Assembly: GCF_010389155.1 (NCBI RefSeq)
Contig: NC_057762.1
Coordinates: 29,386,055 to 29,450,054 of the forward strand
DNA from: Erigeron canadensis
Lineage: Eukaryota; Streptophyta; Magnoliopsida; Asterales; Asteraceae
Reading direction: 5' to 3'
DNA: 64,000 nucleotides
Shown: piece by piece, positions 1 through 10,690 of the stretch
Layout: each line of letters opens with the position of its first letter
Numbering within the stretch: the stretch's first letter is position 1
Translations under genes and position numbers: made by a program
The notes under the pieces: model-generated
What the model was told of the DNA's origin: nothing
Database searches by the model: none
The model's input: the letters and a program-made list of their open reading frames with translations, nothing else

Positions 1-1
1 A

Positions 2-205
2 AATAACCCTGTCATGCATAAGATCACCAAGCATATTGATATTAGGCATCATTTCTTGCGTGATTGTGCCCAAAAGAAGTTAATTCATTTGGAAAAGGTT
101 ATAACCGATGATAATTTAGCTGATCTGTATACCAAAGCATTTGATAAGACTCAATTTGAGAAGTTAATTCTTTTCAATGGGATAAAGAATGCTGATTCAT
201 ATTAA
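2..205 (+). pseudogene. copia pol C-terminus (end of RNase H), partial
   Basis: The frame is open from the window edge and ends at a TAA after NADSY. It contains KHIDIRHHFLRDC followed by DNLADLYTKAF. This is the conserved tail of copia RNase H (KHI-I-HHF-RD ... ADLFTK) that closes the gag-pol polyprotein. RNase H removes the RNA strand of the RNA-DNA hybrid during reverse transcription. Only the last 67 residues are visible, so the state of the upstream polyprotein is unknown. Typed as pseudogene because the element is broken downstream; this fragment itself shows no lesion. Confidence 0.8.
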
Positions 206-2256
206 ATCTCTCAAAGAACTAATTTTGTAAGTTTGTGTCTGTAAATAACTAGAGTCATAAAAATACAAAAAGAGTTCTTAGTGTCATGAAAAATGTGAAA
301 AATCAGAAAATGACAAAAATATGGGAGAGATTTAAGTTTATGCTGTCAGATGATTAGAAGTGAGGATACTTAGCTTTTAAGTCTGCTTAATCGTAATATA
401 ACTGTTTAGTTCAGTGATTACAATTTGGGATATATTGGTAGACACAAAGTAGCAAGGTTTCCTTAATCTGAACTTAAATTATACAATGTTCTTATGGGAA
501 ACATATTCAGAAATATATGGCTGAGAATGCTTGCTTTTCAGTAATGAATTGATCTAGTCCTTAAATTTTGTGAAAGATCTAGCATTACTATAAGATTTGT
601 TCAGTATATAGGCAAAAACCTCTACCAATCATGAGCATGAAAGCTAAATGTGATATTGTTATGCAAATGAAAGGAATGAAAATTAACGGGCTAATGTGGT
701 CTTTGAGATTCGGACAAGTATGTCCTCGGGGTGTCTTTGTATACCTAGCCTACCTAAAGCTTCCAACTTGGGATAGGTTGTCAGAAAGTTCGCTACATGG
801 ATCTCATAGAAAATCACGGGTTCCTTATAAATGATGAAATGCAAAAGTAAATAAGTTAAATCACAAAGTAATTAATTTCAGTTATCTAAAAAGTGTCTCA
901 TGATTTGTTAAGGATGTTTTTGAATATATATTGAATATTTGTTATCTTAGTGCTTGTATCGATTACGGAAGTATATCTGAATGTGGGTCACATAAGTTCG
1001 CAAACTATTCAATGGCATATTAGGCTACTCGGGTTACATGGTGACTGTCCTTGGCCAGGGTATGTCGAAAGTGTCATAACTCAAAGGAAACTGGAAGTAC
1101 CGAGTGTTTAAGAGGACAAGTATACCGGTAATCGTGGTTGAATCACTGTTCATAATTAATAATAAGAGAATTATTTCTCACTTGCAGACTTATGTAAATG
1201 CTAATCTGATCTAATCTGCAGAAACTTAAGATTTCTTGTAAATAAATAAAGTAGCTTAGTTTATTTTTATTTTTATTTTTGTTTCGTCTTTATTTTTATT
1301 TTTGTAATAAGTGTCAGTTTGTGTGTCAAACTAGTTCTTATTGCACGAGAGATTTGATAAGCATTAAAAGTTATAATTCTTAGTGAATTATATAAGTCTT
1401 GTTGCTTACGGTATAAATGTTTACATGATGGATTTTCCAATTAATACATAAGTTGTTTAAGGTTAGAAAATGAAATGAATTGAAAATTGAAAAGTCAAAA
1501 TATTTTTGAATGTGTTTCAAGTAAATTTTTGAAATTTCAATTGTTTTTGGTTGCTAAGTATGCTTGACAAAGATTTGACTTGCCTTAGATTTAATTTTAT
1601 CGATAGGTTGAGATTTTGGTTGTTTTGCATATTTATGATATTTTTGTTGATTTTGATGCATTGATGAAGTTTGTTAAGTGTGCAGGTTACAGATAATAAA
1701 CTCATTTTATATGATATCAACATTTTTTATTGTAATTGAAGGCAGAATTGTTTTCGCTTGTTTGTCAGTTCATAGAATTGCATTGCAACGGACAATAAAA
1801 GGTGTTCAGAAATTGCTTCTACAGAGATTACAAGTGATACAAGGATGATCTGCTTTAATAACCTAAGACTTGTAGTGATAGGTTATTAAGATCACAACCT
1901 AAGATGTAATGTGATAGGTTGTTGATATGATAATTTGATGTCATACATTATACATTAAATGTGTTTTGATGTAAGTTTGTATTTGTTTGAGTTAAACATC
2001 AATGAAGAAATGATCGATTTTATGTCAAGATAATAATGTAAGATTTATTTGATACATTATTGTGATGACAAGTTAGTACGGATGATTTATGATAGCATAT
2101 TCGAGTAAGTACAAGTTTTTAGTAACGACTATCTACAGGTTTATGTTTCTGGAATTTCTGAAATTTTTCCTTGTTTACATATCTGGAAAATTCGCGAAAT
2201 TTGGCTAAGGAATGAAGCTTTTGTGGTTTAAAATCTGGAAATTCGAAATCACCTCG

Positions 2257-2270
2257 TGCTGACGTCAGCA
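2257..2270. promoter_or_regulatory. CRE/as-1-like palindrome TGCTGACGTCAGCA
   Basis: A perfect 14-bp palindrome centred on TGACGTCA, the classical target of plant TGA-class bZIP factors. The same 14-mer occurs in the 3' LTR of this element at 6991-7004. It lies 68 bp upstream of a TATATATAT run (2338-2346) and about 0.8 kb upstream of the env-like ATG. Confidence 0.6.
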
Positions 2271-2979
2271 TGCCTCGCGCTAATGTCATCACGAAGCCCA
2301 CGAACTACGTGTTCAGCCCGGCCCATGTGGATTCGAATATATATATGGGTTATTACTATTCATTAATTACCATTAATCGAAAATTAACCCTAAATAACCA
2401 CACGAACTTCGTCTACCTCGCGCCACTATTCATTCGTCTACCTTTCGATCGATTTCACCCTCTTTTAGTGTTTATCATTCAGATTTGTTGGTAAATTCAT
2501 GATCTAGGATAGATTATTGATGTTTTGACTATGAAAATTTGACGATTACAAGTGGTTATAATGCCCAATGATTGACTTGTTCTTTGCGTGAACAGTACCA
2601 CGAACGAACTAAGGATTGAATCTTTGATTTTTTATGATTTGGACTGAAATTGGACATAAAATTAGATTAACTAATGTTTATACACTTTAAATCTATTAAA
2701 AGTTCACATTAACATGTTTAAAATCAAGATTAATTGAAGAATCTATGGCTCGTTTACTATTCACACGAAGCAGATGACGAACACGAAGAACATCCACTTC
2801 GTGTTCATCTAAATTGAATTCGTTTCGATTTCTTAGTTTTCTGGGCATACGCGAACCATAAACAAGTCCACGATGATGTTTTTGATCAATTTTTCACATC
2901 ATATGGAAATGCTTATGTCCTTCGTGTTCTGGGTTCATGCTTGGTTCGTGCTGATGTCACGACGAAGGAGATCCTCCTT

Positions 2980-2995
2980 GTGATGACGTCATCAC
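2980..2995. promoter_or_regulatory. 16-bp perfect palindrome around TGACGTCA
   Basis: GTGATGACGTCATCAC is its own reverse complement. It lies 87 bp upstream of the env-like ATG, inside the presumed intron or internal promoter. Like the copy at 2257 it keeps the TGACGTCA core but has different flanking arms, and the arms remain complementary. Confidence 0.6.
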
Positions 2996-3082
2996 GAAGC
3001 AGAATGACAAAACCCTAACTTTTGTTTTTCGTTTATTCTAACTTTTCGTTTTCTTGTCGTTTTTGTTTGATTTTATGCAGGT

Positions 3083-4170
3083 ATGGCTGGACAAAGTGCT
3101 CGCGTGTTCGTCAAGGAACATAATGCTGCAATTGACCTCAGCATTACGCAGTCAGGATGCACACCAGAGTTTCATGGTGTCCTTCAGTACTTAGCACGCT
3201 CTCGTATTCGTTTTGCTTTGACCGAGAATCCTCCGCTGGTCATAAGTCTTATTACTGAATTCTGGAACTCAGCCAGATTGGTGCAAGTTGGTGATCACAC
3301 TATGATTCGCACAACTGTTGTTGGACGTAACATTCAGTTTACTGGTGGAGACTTAAGGACCATTTTGGACTTAGGAACTGATGATATTGAGCAAGGTCCT
3401 GTTGAGTTTGAAGAAAGCTTTTGTGACGGTGCTCTCAGGCGTATGGGATATGTTGGTGATATTACTCATCTTTATCGCAAGAATCGTCTTCTAGGCAAAT
3501 GGAGATTGCTTGCCTACTACTTATTGAGGTCTTTTAGTCATCGGAGTGCAGGTCATGATCAGTTGAACATTTTTACTACTTCTCAGGTGGTTGCTCTTGT
3601 ACTGAACAAGCCCTACAGCTTTTCCCAGTACATCTGTGATAATTTTGTAAAGCAGTTGAGAGCATTTGGAAACGATAAGAAATTTTTCTTATTTCCAAGA
3701 TTTGTGATGATAATCATTCGGCACAGAATAGCAGATTTACCGTTTGATGGTCCTACTTTCAATTTGGGTCGTCTGACTCATAAGGTGTTTGTTGAGAGTA
3801 TGAAGCGCTTTGCAGGTCATGGTGTTCCTGATAATGTTGCCAATCCGCCATTGTTCGGACATCTTGTAAATCCTGGCTATGTTGCTCCTCGACAAGGTTG
3901 GGAAGATGAAGCGCCTGCTGCTGCTGATGATGATCAGGCTCAAGAAGATCCTCAAGAAGAACGAGCTGATCAATTTGAGGGACTAAATGATGTTCCTCTG
4001 TATGCTGGAGATCTGGAGGATGATCCAGATATGGATGCTCTTATGCAGGATGTTGATGATCCCGCAAATCTTGTACCATCATCTACTGGAGTCTCTACTT
4101 CTACCTCTGCTCCAGTTGATGTTAATATTGGTCCTTCTGAAGTCCCGGTTAATGTTGTTGAGGACTCGAA
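3083..4170 (+). pseudogene. env-like ORF of copia element, N-terminal part
   Basis: ATG at 3083 directly follows a strong splice acceptor (GCAG ending at 3080). The frame encodes about 360 residues: a globular N-terminal region with many aromatic and hydrophobic residues (about residues 25-270), then an acidic, low-complexity tail rich in Asp, Glu, Pro and Ser. I recognise no enzyme motif, signal peptide or clear membrane segment. By position it is the extra ORF that Sireviruses carry after pol; its role there is not established. The frame should shift by one base between about 4162 and 4190, because the next frame continues the same acidic-to-basic transition. After that point this frame becomes a leucine-rich shadow that stops at 4321. 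Confidence 0.6.
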
Positions 4171-5277
4171 GATGAGGAAGAGGAAGAAAGATTGCCGAAG
4201 CGAAGAAGAAGACATGCAAGATCTCAAGCTGAGGTTGATAGAGAGTTTGCTGCTTATTCTGAAGCCATGGAGAGGTCTCATGCACCTACTGTTGGTGATA
4301 CTCCATCGGTTGCTGCTTTAAGAGCTTCAGTTTCTTATGTTCCTGCTTCTGTGTCTACTACTTCTGCTGCTGGTGTTGTTATTGGGGAGAGAAGGTCGAG
4401 ACCAAAGTTTATCATTCGAGGAATTGGTTCTCGCGCACAAGTTGTTACTGAGGCTACAACTGTTACGATTCCTGCTGCTCCGGAGTCTACAGTTCGTCAA
4501 GAGCCAGAGCCGACACTTGTTGCTCCAAGGCCTTCGTCTGCTCCTATTCAGGCGACAGTTCCTGTTTCTACAGTTATGGGACGTCTGTTGGCTCCTCTAC
4601 AAAGACCACAGATGCCTCCCACAAGAACTTCTAGTGCTCGTATGCCTTCGTTTGAAGCTGCGATGCCCCCTCAGGCCTCTACATCTGACGTTGCTTCTAC
4701 TTCACGTCCACCTGTACCTGTTCAAGTGCAGCTGAGTCGTTTGTTTTCAGAGAAAAAGATGTTAGAGTTGAGGGTTACAGCTTTGGAGAATCAGCTAAAG
4801 CTCCAGGCTACTAAGCATCAGGAAGAGATGGACATGATGACAGCACTTGTTCATTCTCTTGGATCTAGACTTGACCAATTCTTGGCTCAAGGGGGAGATA
4901 AAGATGGTTGTAAGGATGATGAGCTAGCAAAGAATACAAGAGATGATGATCATGATGATCAAGATCGAGCTCAAGATCCAAATCAACATCAAGCAGATGG
5001 TGAGCCAGAGAATAGAAGTCAAGATCAAGATGCTGCTAATGATGCTGCTATGGATACAGAGACTACAGATGTTCAGGGGGAGTCATCAAGACAAAGAGAG
5101 TCAGAGATTGCTGGTACAGCTGTTGCTAGTACTTTTGGAACTCAAGATAAAGGAAAAGCTGTGATGACCGCTCCAGATGCAGATCCTGATGATCCAGATA
5201 ACAATAATGATGGGGAAGATTCCAATTCAGGTAACTCTGATTCTATTTCTGATAGAATAGAGGGAGATAGTGAATGA
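4162..5277 (+). pseudogene. env-like ORF, middle part with coiled coil (shifted frame)
   Basis: The frame opens after a stop at 4159-4161 and begins with an acidic run, then a basic cluster (KRRRRH) and an Ala/Pro/Ser/Thr-rich region. A heptad-like segment at about 4735-4890 (LFSEKKMLELRVTALENQLK...) looks like a coiled coil. The end is strongly acidic (Asp, Asn, Gln, Glu) and stops at 5277. Codon choice and composition show that this is the true continuation of the frame starting at 3083, so a one-base indel separates the two. A coiled coil in the post-pol ORF has been described for Sireviruses; I see no transmembrane helix. There is no natural ATG for this stretch. Confidence 0.55.
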
Positions 5278-5590
5278 TCCTCATAATCATAAAGAAAAAG
5301 AAAATCTTAGCAAAGGAAAATCTACTCAGGATAGTGAGTCAACTAAGACTGATTCTACTACCAATGCCTCTACAGAGTCAGATGTGCACCCAGTAATTGT
5401 GCATAGACTAGAAAAGAGATTGGGATATGATCCACAAGCTCATATGAGAGCTAGAGCAGAGATTATGGATTATGATGATTATTATGATCCAGGATCACTT
5501 AGGGATCAAATGAAAGAACAGTCAGGGTTAACTCATACATCTTCAGAGTCAGAGTCAGATTCAAATTCAGATTCGGATTATGAACCTTAG
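5261..5590 (+). pseudogene. env-like ORF, acidic third segment (second frame change)
   Basis: The open frame overlaps the end of the previous segment and continues with a Ser/Asp/Glu/Lys-rich sequence, a short conserved-looking stretch (HRLEKRLGYDPQAHMRARAE) and a Ser/Asp/Glu repeat ending in SDSDYEP before TAG. The same style of composition on either side of the overlap suggests a second one-base frame change near 5261-5277. No known domain is recognised. Confidence 0.5.
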
Positions 5591-5997
5591 TGCTATTGAT
5601 TTTGTATTTTTAATTGATATGTATACATTAGATTACTTGAGTTATATTAACAGTTTAGAGTGTTAATCAAAGTGTTATTCAGCTTAGAATAGTGATCAAA
5701 GAATTATTCTGTTCGGCTTAACATATTGACAGTGTAATTTTAAAATACTCGAGTAATGAAGAATAATAATTATAAGATAAATATGAATGTGTTACACTAT
5801 ATTTATGATATAATATTATTGTTGTAAGTTAAAATAGATAAAGATTATAAGATAAATATTAATGTAATTGTTACATTATATTTATGATATAGTATTATTT
5901 ATTTTAATTTCTTGTAATGTATTTATACTATTTTATTATGTCTTGACTTATGATTTATGTTTTTTATCTTTGTATATGTAAATCGTTTGAATTGCAG
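5591..5997 (+). other. AT-rich intron-like gap in env-like region
   Basis: About 400 bp of AT-rich sequence without coding potential, ending in a T-rich stretch and TTGCAG at 5992-5997, a good 3' splice site. It holds two related AT-rich stretches (about 5765-5820 and 5845-5900) that share a run around TTATAAGATAAATAT. A donor before the stop at 5590 was not pinned down, so the intron is a suggestion only. Confidence 0.4.
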
Positions 5998-6602
5998 ATA
6001 AGCTTCAAACAATAGGTGCATTGGACGATCTTGATGCTGAAGAAGATCTAGAAAGTATCGATGATGAAGATTTGGAAGAAGGAGAGTTCATTACTTCGGA
6101 AGCTGATAGACAAAGGTTGCTTGAGACACCTTATGACTTTGATCGTGTCTTTAATGAAGATGAAGTCATTCAAGTTGAACCAATAGCTGAAGTGGAACAT
6201 CTCAATCTCAATCCAATCAGAGATAGTCCAGATGAACCTAAGAATGTTGCAAGGTTGAGATTTGTTGTATATGCAAACATAGTCGATGAAGGACATGATA
6301 AGGTTCCCGCTATCAGATGGGATCAAGATATGCTGACGGAGATGACATTTTGGCAGATAGATATCAAGTCCGGCGAAGCACAGATGTTTGTTGATGATTC
6401 AAAGAAACAGATGTGGCTACGCATGTATGATCCAATGCAGGTTGTCAATTTGTCTAGAGGTGATCAGAGAAGACTTTTGGATACACCTTGCTCAGCTGTG
6501 GATTTTTGGAGAGTAGTGGAAAGACGCTATCGCAACATTCTCGCTCATTGTTTACAAGAGAGAATTCATGCTAATAGCATCAGACTTTTGTTTAATGGAT
6601 AA
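5998..6602 (+). pseudogene. env-like region, C-terminal segment
   Basis: Just after a splice-acceptor-like TTGCAG, an open frame encodes about 200 residues: a very acidic start (DLDAEEDLESIDDEDLEEGEF), then a mixed alpha/beta-looking C-terminal domain with several Trp, Arg and Phe residues and the stop at 6602. No start codon is needed if it is a 3' exon. It ends 50 bp before the polypurine tract, where the last retroelement gene is expected. The protein family is unknown to me. Confidence 0.5.
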
Positions 6603-6652
6603 ATTTGAAGTTCAAGTTTTGAAGACTTTAAAGAAATCTAGTTGCAATCGTC

Positions 6653-6663
6653 AAGGGGGAGTC
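6653..6663 (+). other. polypurine tract (PPT) of copia element
   Basis: AAGGGGGAG followed by TC lies directly before the TG of the 3' LTR. This is the usual form of the plus-strand primer site in plant copia elements. Confidence 0.8.
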
Positions 6664-7512
6664 TGTAGATGCAGATTCGTTGTGACAATCGCAACATAGA
6701 TTTGATTATTGTTTACATTTTTAGGAACTTGTTTGTAATCATTTAAATAAGAACTTGTGTTGATATTTAATGATTACGTTTGAACTTTAATATTATATCT
6801 GTTTATGTTTTGTATTGTGTTTGTGTGTTATATATTGTTTTGTAGGTACAAGAACATAGAATCAAGGTTTATAAGTGTCGTAGAACACTTAAACGATGAT
6901 TGGATGTTATGTACGAGCCAAACGAAGTCAAACAAAGAGTCAAAGGCACGTCCCTCGTGCTGACGTCATCAGCATGAAGGATTACCCTCGTGCTGACGTC
7001 AGCACGAGGTGAATCGACTTATTGTTAATTCGGGCCTAATCTGCAATTAAGGCCTAAGCCCACACGATCCAATACTTAACTAGTATAAATACAAGACCTA
7101 ATCTACGAAATTAGGTTAATGATTTACGAATTCTTGAGAGTTATTCACGAATTAACAAGCTAAGGTTATTTTTTCCTTCGTGTGTTCTCCTAAATGAACC
7201 ACAAGCCTTGTGCATCTCCTTGGGTTGGTTAATTGCTTATTAATCAACAAAAGGCAATAGTAATCTAGTTATCTCAAGAAGATTCCGCACTCTTGACATA
7301 ACGAATCACGTCTTATTACGATCCACGCAACAATAGGGTACCTTTCATCAGGTCAAAGGTCGAGCTCGACCTAGTCAATGGTCGAGCTTGACTTGGTCAA
7401 CAGTCAAGGTTGACTTTATTATACGCGAAACTTAACGTTTATTACAAGTAGATATTCAATAGACTCAAGACAAACTTCTATAATGATGTTGTCACCCGGA
7501 AATGCACCAACA
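6664..7512 (+). repeat. 3' LTR of copia element (849 bp)
   Basis: The left end TGTAGATGCA and right end TGCACCAACA are imperfect inverted repeats (8 of 10 match) with TG...CA termini, and the left end follows the PPT. U3 carries two TGACGTCA elements (6961-6968, 6994-7001), then TATAAATA at 7084-7091. The right boundary is inferred from the terminal repeat only, because the 5' LTR is outside the window. Confidence 0.75.
6961..7091 (+). promoter_or_regulatory. LTR core promoter with paired TGACGTCA palindromes and TATA
   Basis: Two TGACGTCA cores 33 bp apart; the second sits in a perfect 24-bp palindrome (6986-7009). TATAAATA at 7084-7091 follows about 80 bp later. This is standard spacing for activator sites and a TATA box in an LTR U3. 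TGA-type bZIP binding is inferred from the core sequence. Confidence 0.65.
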
Positions 7513-7833
7513 ACCTTCTCATAATTTCTGGACAAATCTTCAAACGGCTCCAGTCTTCTCATCTGAAGCAAGTCCAGTAAATCTGGACCTAACAATAGTA
7601 GTTATGTATATATATAAATTTCAATAATGAGTGGGCAGTTGACAAGAATTGTGTTAATCATCCATAACTAGGCCAAGGCCCAATTTCAATACGTTATTTC
7701 ATCATACTTCACGACATCTGCTAACAAGTCTGTTAAAAAGGGACCAAAATTGCGAAAAATAGTCAAAACAGGGACTCCCATTGCAAAAAGGTACAAACCA
7801 CAGGGACCAATCTTGTAATTAACTCTATTTAAT
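7513..7833. other. sequence between LTR and Helitron end, no gene
   Basis: No coding region. About 7725-7830 has GGGACCAAAATTGCGA and GGGACCAATCTTG style phrases that recur in plant MITE and Helitron remnants, but I could not define ends. Confidence 0.3.
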
Positions 7834-8004
7834 AAATACGTAATTGTCTACACTATCCTTTTTTACATCAATTAGACAATTACGTATTTTTATAACCACC
7901 ACACCACCACCCGTCACCGCCGCCGTTGCCACTACTCGTTGCCTCCACCACTACTCAACCGACGTTGCCACCATCGTCGTCGCATCGCGCAGGTATATGT
8001 CTAG
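7834..8004 (+). mobile_element. Helitron 3' end, partial
   Basis: A CAC/CCG-rich stretch ends in CGCATCGCGCAGGTATATGT and CTAGT (CTAG at 8001-8004). A GC-rich hairpin about ten bases before CTAG|T is the Helitron 3' terminus, and the same style of end is seen at 38228 and 53476 in this window. The 5' TC end is not clear. A perfect 17-bp inverted repeat (7834-7850 and 7873-7889) lies at its left side. Confidence 0.55.
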
Positions 8005-8164
8005 TTTCGATTTATCTCGAAACGAGCAAGATTTGGCTCGTATTAATTGGTAACATTATTTACGACAATCTATTATGAGATCGACATAAAGACAAATCTA
8101 TTTTGAGAAAAACATTAGTTACGGTAATTGTTCATCATCAAAAAACATTTTTTAAAATAAATTA

Positions 8165-8345
8165 TTTAAAAGTTTAAGTTGCCTAACACCTAAAGAGCTG
8201 GTTAGGCCTTACCATCATGTGGTTTGATCCCCTCGATCTTGTAGTAGGTCATATAACCTTAAGAAATTAGCATCTTATTATAAATACATGGGAGCCACAA
8301 TCAATTTGTTCTATAAAACTTAGTTGAACAAAAATATATGATTAG
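8165..8345 (+). mobile_element. SINE-like fragment (tRNA-derived)
   Basis: GAGCTGGTTAGGCC resembles a pol III A box, and GTGGTTTGATCCCCTC about 35 bp later resembles a B box (GGTTCRANNCC). No target-site duplication was found, so this is a weak call. Confidence 0.35.
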
Positions 8346-10562
8346 GCCACACGAAGATTCTGTCTAAATTATTGGAGGATGAACTACTTAGCTATTTTAT
8401 ATCAAGTGCACGAGTATAAGGATCTTCACTCTAATATATGGGTTTTCTTTAAGCACCTTTAGGTGACGTTTGGTTTTAGTATGGGTTTGATAATCTCTTC
8501 TCTTCTATATATAAAATTAAAGTACAATCCTAAAATTTAGTTAAAAAAAACTTAGTTGGCATATCTATAACCCTTTCATTCTTTAATTTATTTTAAAAAT
8601 TATTAATTATAATGTCATAAATAAATACTCTTTATTTAAATATAACAAAAATAAACAGACCAATTGTTTGTTAGTTTCCGCCGACTTTGTAGTGCTGCAA
8701 ATCACATGAATATCATATAAATAGAACTTAAAAAACTAAATAATTAATTTTAAAAAATTGCAAATTTACATGTCCAACATATTAAACTGACTAATAAAAA
8801 AATGAGTCTTTGCTAAATGCAAGTCTGTAATTAAGTTGCATAAAATAATCATTTAACTTAAAGAGTATGTGTTTGGTATGAAAAGTATAATTTTGTATAT
8901 GTACATTAATTACAACCTTAGGATCGTATTTAGCAAAAACAAAACATAAAATAACAAGTCTAAAGTTTTATTTATTTCTATTATTTACTCACATTTTGAA
9001 TTCATATATATCATTCAACGTTATTTCAATACGTAGAACACAGATAGAATTTAAAGTTAAAAATAGAAAAATGACAATGATAATCATTTATAAATGTATA
9101 CGTATTACACCCTTAGTTTTTAACATTTACATCACAATTTGTATAACTATAAAAAGTTATCTTAATACTATTCGGGTATTATTGGTCGGGTGCTTAAGCT
9201 AGTTAATAGATATAAATGAAAGTAAAAATGGGAGAGACGGTTTAATTATATATTTAAAACTAGATTAATTTTATGTGTTGCATGGTAAATAGTTATTATA
9301 AAATTTGTTAAAAATAAATAATGTATCTTTCAAATCTAAAAATATAACAACAATATATTCAAATGTAAACTTATTTATTAAAGATAGTTACATCATCATA
9401 AATGAATATACATTAATACTAATCAATGGACTTGTTTTTCCAATAATATTATCTTAATCAATCATGTAACAACAAATGAAATTAAATATAAAGTTATAAA
9501 ATTTACTTCATAGATAAATCATCAACATAAGTTAAATTTCAATTGCATTAAGCAAAAACTGAAAGGGTTAACTTCAAAAAATGATCACAAAATACTAAAA
9601 AGAGTAAAATATTATAAATAAGCAACACACTTAGTTGACACTCTATTACTTAAATCACATTAATCATGAATTATTCATATTAAATATAAAGAGATTAAAT
9701 AAATTAAATATAAATACATATTAGATATAAAGAGATTACATATATTGAAATATTACAAAGAGATAAGTATGAAGTTTTTTTTATAATTAATAATCTACAC
9801 GACATCAAAAAAATATTACTGTAAATATTAGGAAAAAAAAACAATTAGGCAAAAGTTTTATTTATCTAAATAAATGTACTATATAGTATTTTTCATATTA
9901 AAAATATGTAAACAACACATAGTATAAGCTCCTTATAAAACGTACTTTTAATTCTAAACAATACATAATCTTTAACAATGAAAGTTAATAGCTTGATTAA
10001 ATAATAATTATGTTTTTAAAATTTATAGAAAAAATAATTAAAAAATGAAGGTAAATTAATATTGATATAATAAAATATAGAGTTTTTGTATTTAAGGAAA
10101 TAATAGTTAATTAATATTTAAAAGTAAATTACTTAACTAAGTAATAGATATAGATAATATATTTATAAATTAATAACTATCTTATTTTAAAGAAAAATTG
10201 CTAAAAAATTTTTAAAAAATGACACCTAAGCCAAAATATTAGGTGGCATATAAAAATAATTGTTACATAATCAAAAACATATCTTTTCTTAGTTATATAA
10301 AGAGATTATAGAGTCGAAAGTGAAAAGTTTTAAAATAAAATAAATATTACATTTTTTTCAACCGCCAAAAATCATATGCGTATTAATATACCAGGTTGCT
10401 AAGAAGGACCCAAAGATTACAATTACAATCTAGAACTTAAACAAAACAACATAACTTGAAATTCATACCGTGACATTAATTGTAAGGATTACAAAAGAAG
10501 TAAAATACTTAAATGATAAATTAATGCATGAAAATGGAAAATGATAAATTCTCTTTAACAAT
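8346..10562. other. AT-rich intergenic DNA without genes
   Basis: About 2.2 kb of strongly AT-rich sequence. The open frames are short and of biased composition. I see no gene, RNA gene or bounded element in it. Confidence 0.5.
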
Positions 10563-10690
10563 CTTCCTAAAAATCCTCCTAATATATCCACTTGCTAACA
10601 CATGGAATCCACTAATTCTTTTTCCTAATCTCACCCCTAATTTTTCACATGTCACAATCCTATTAATTAAGAGGATTTTTAGGGTAATAA
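10563..10690. mobile_element. small MITE-like inverted repeat
   Basis: TCCTAAAAATCCTCCTAAT near 10566 pairs with ATTAAGAGGATTTTTAGGG near 10669 at 17 of 19 positions, enclosing about 85 bp. The size and structure fit a MITE remnant; superfamily and target-site duplication are undetermined. Confidence 0.45.

Larger units (their letters stand above)
206..3082 (+). other. non-coding spacer between copia pol and env-like region
   Basis: No credible coding region: the few short open frames lack recognisable motifs. The first 2 kb is AT-rich with T-rich stretches. From about 2250 it becomes promoter-like, with two perfect TGACGTCA-centred palindromes (2257-2270, 2980-2995), a TATATATAT run at 2338-2346, and a pyrimidine-rich stretch ending in TTTTATGCAG at 3080, a strong 3' splice site two bases before the env-like ATG. 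Function as an internal promoter or as the intron of a spliced env-like mRNA is inference. Confidence 0.5.
1..7512 (+). mobile_element. Ty1/copia (Sirevirus-like) retrotransposon, 3' part
   Basis: Read in order: the C-terminus of a copia polyprotein (2-205), a 2.9-kb non-coding spacer, an env-like coding region after pol (3083-6602), a polypurine tract (6653-6661) and a 3' LTR (6664-7512). An extra coding region between pol and the 3' LTR is the hallmark of Sireviruses among copia elements. The 5' LTR, gag and most of pol lie outside the window, so LTR age and target-site duplication cannot be checked. Frame breaks in the env-like region indicate a dead copy. The Sirevirus assignment is inferred from layout, not from a phylogeny. 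Confidence 0.75.

Noticed and set aside
9000..9202. 68-codon frame in AT-rich DNA
   Set aside because: Ile/Asn/Lys-biased composition expected from AT-rich sequence, no motif or splice context.
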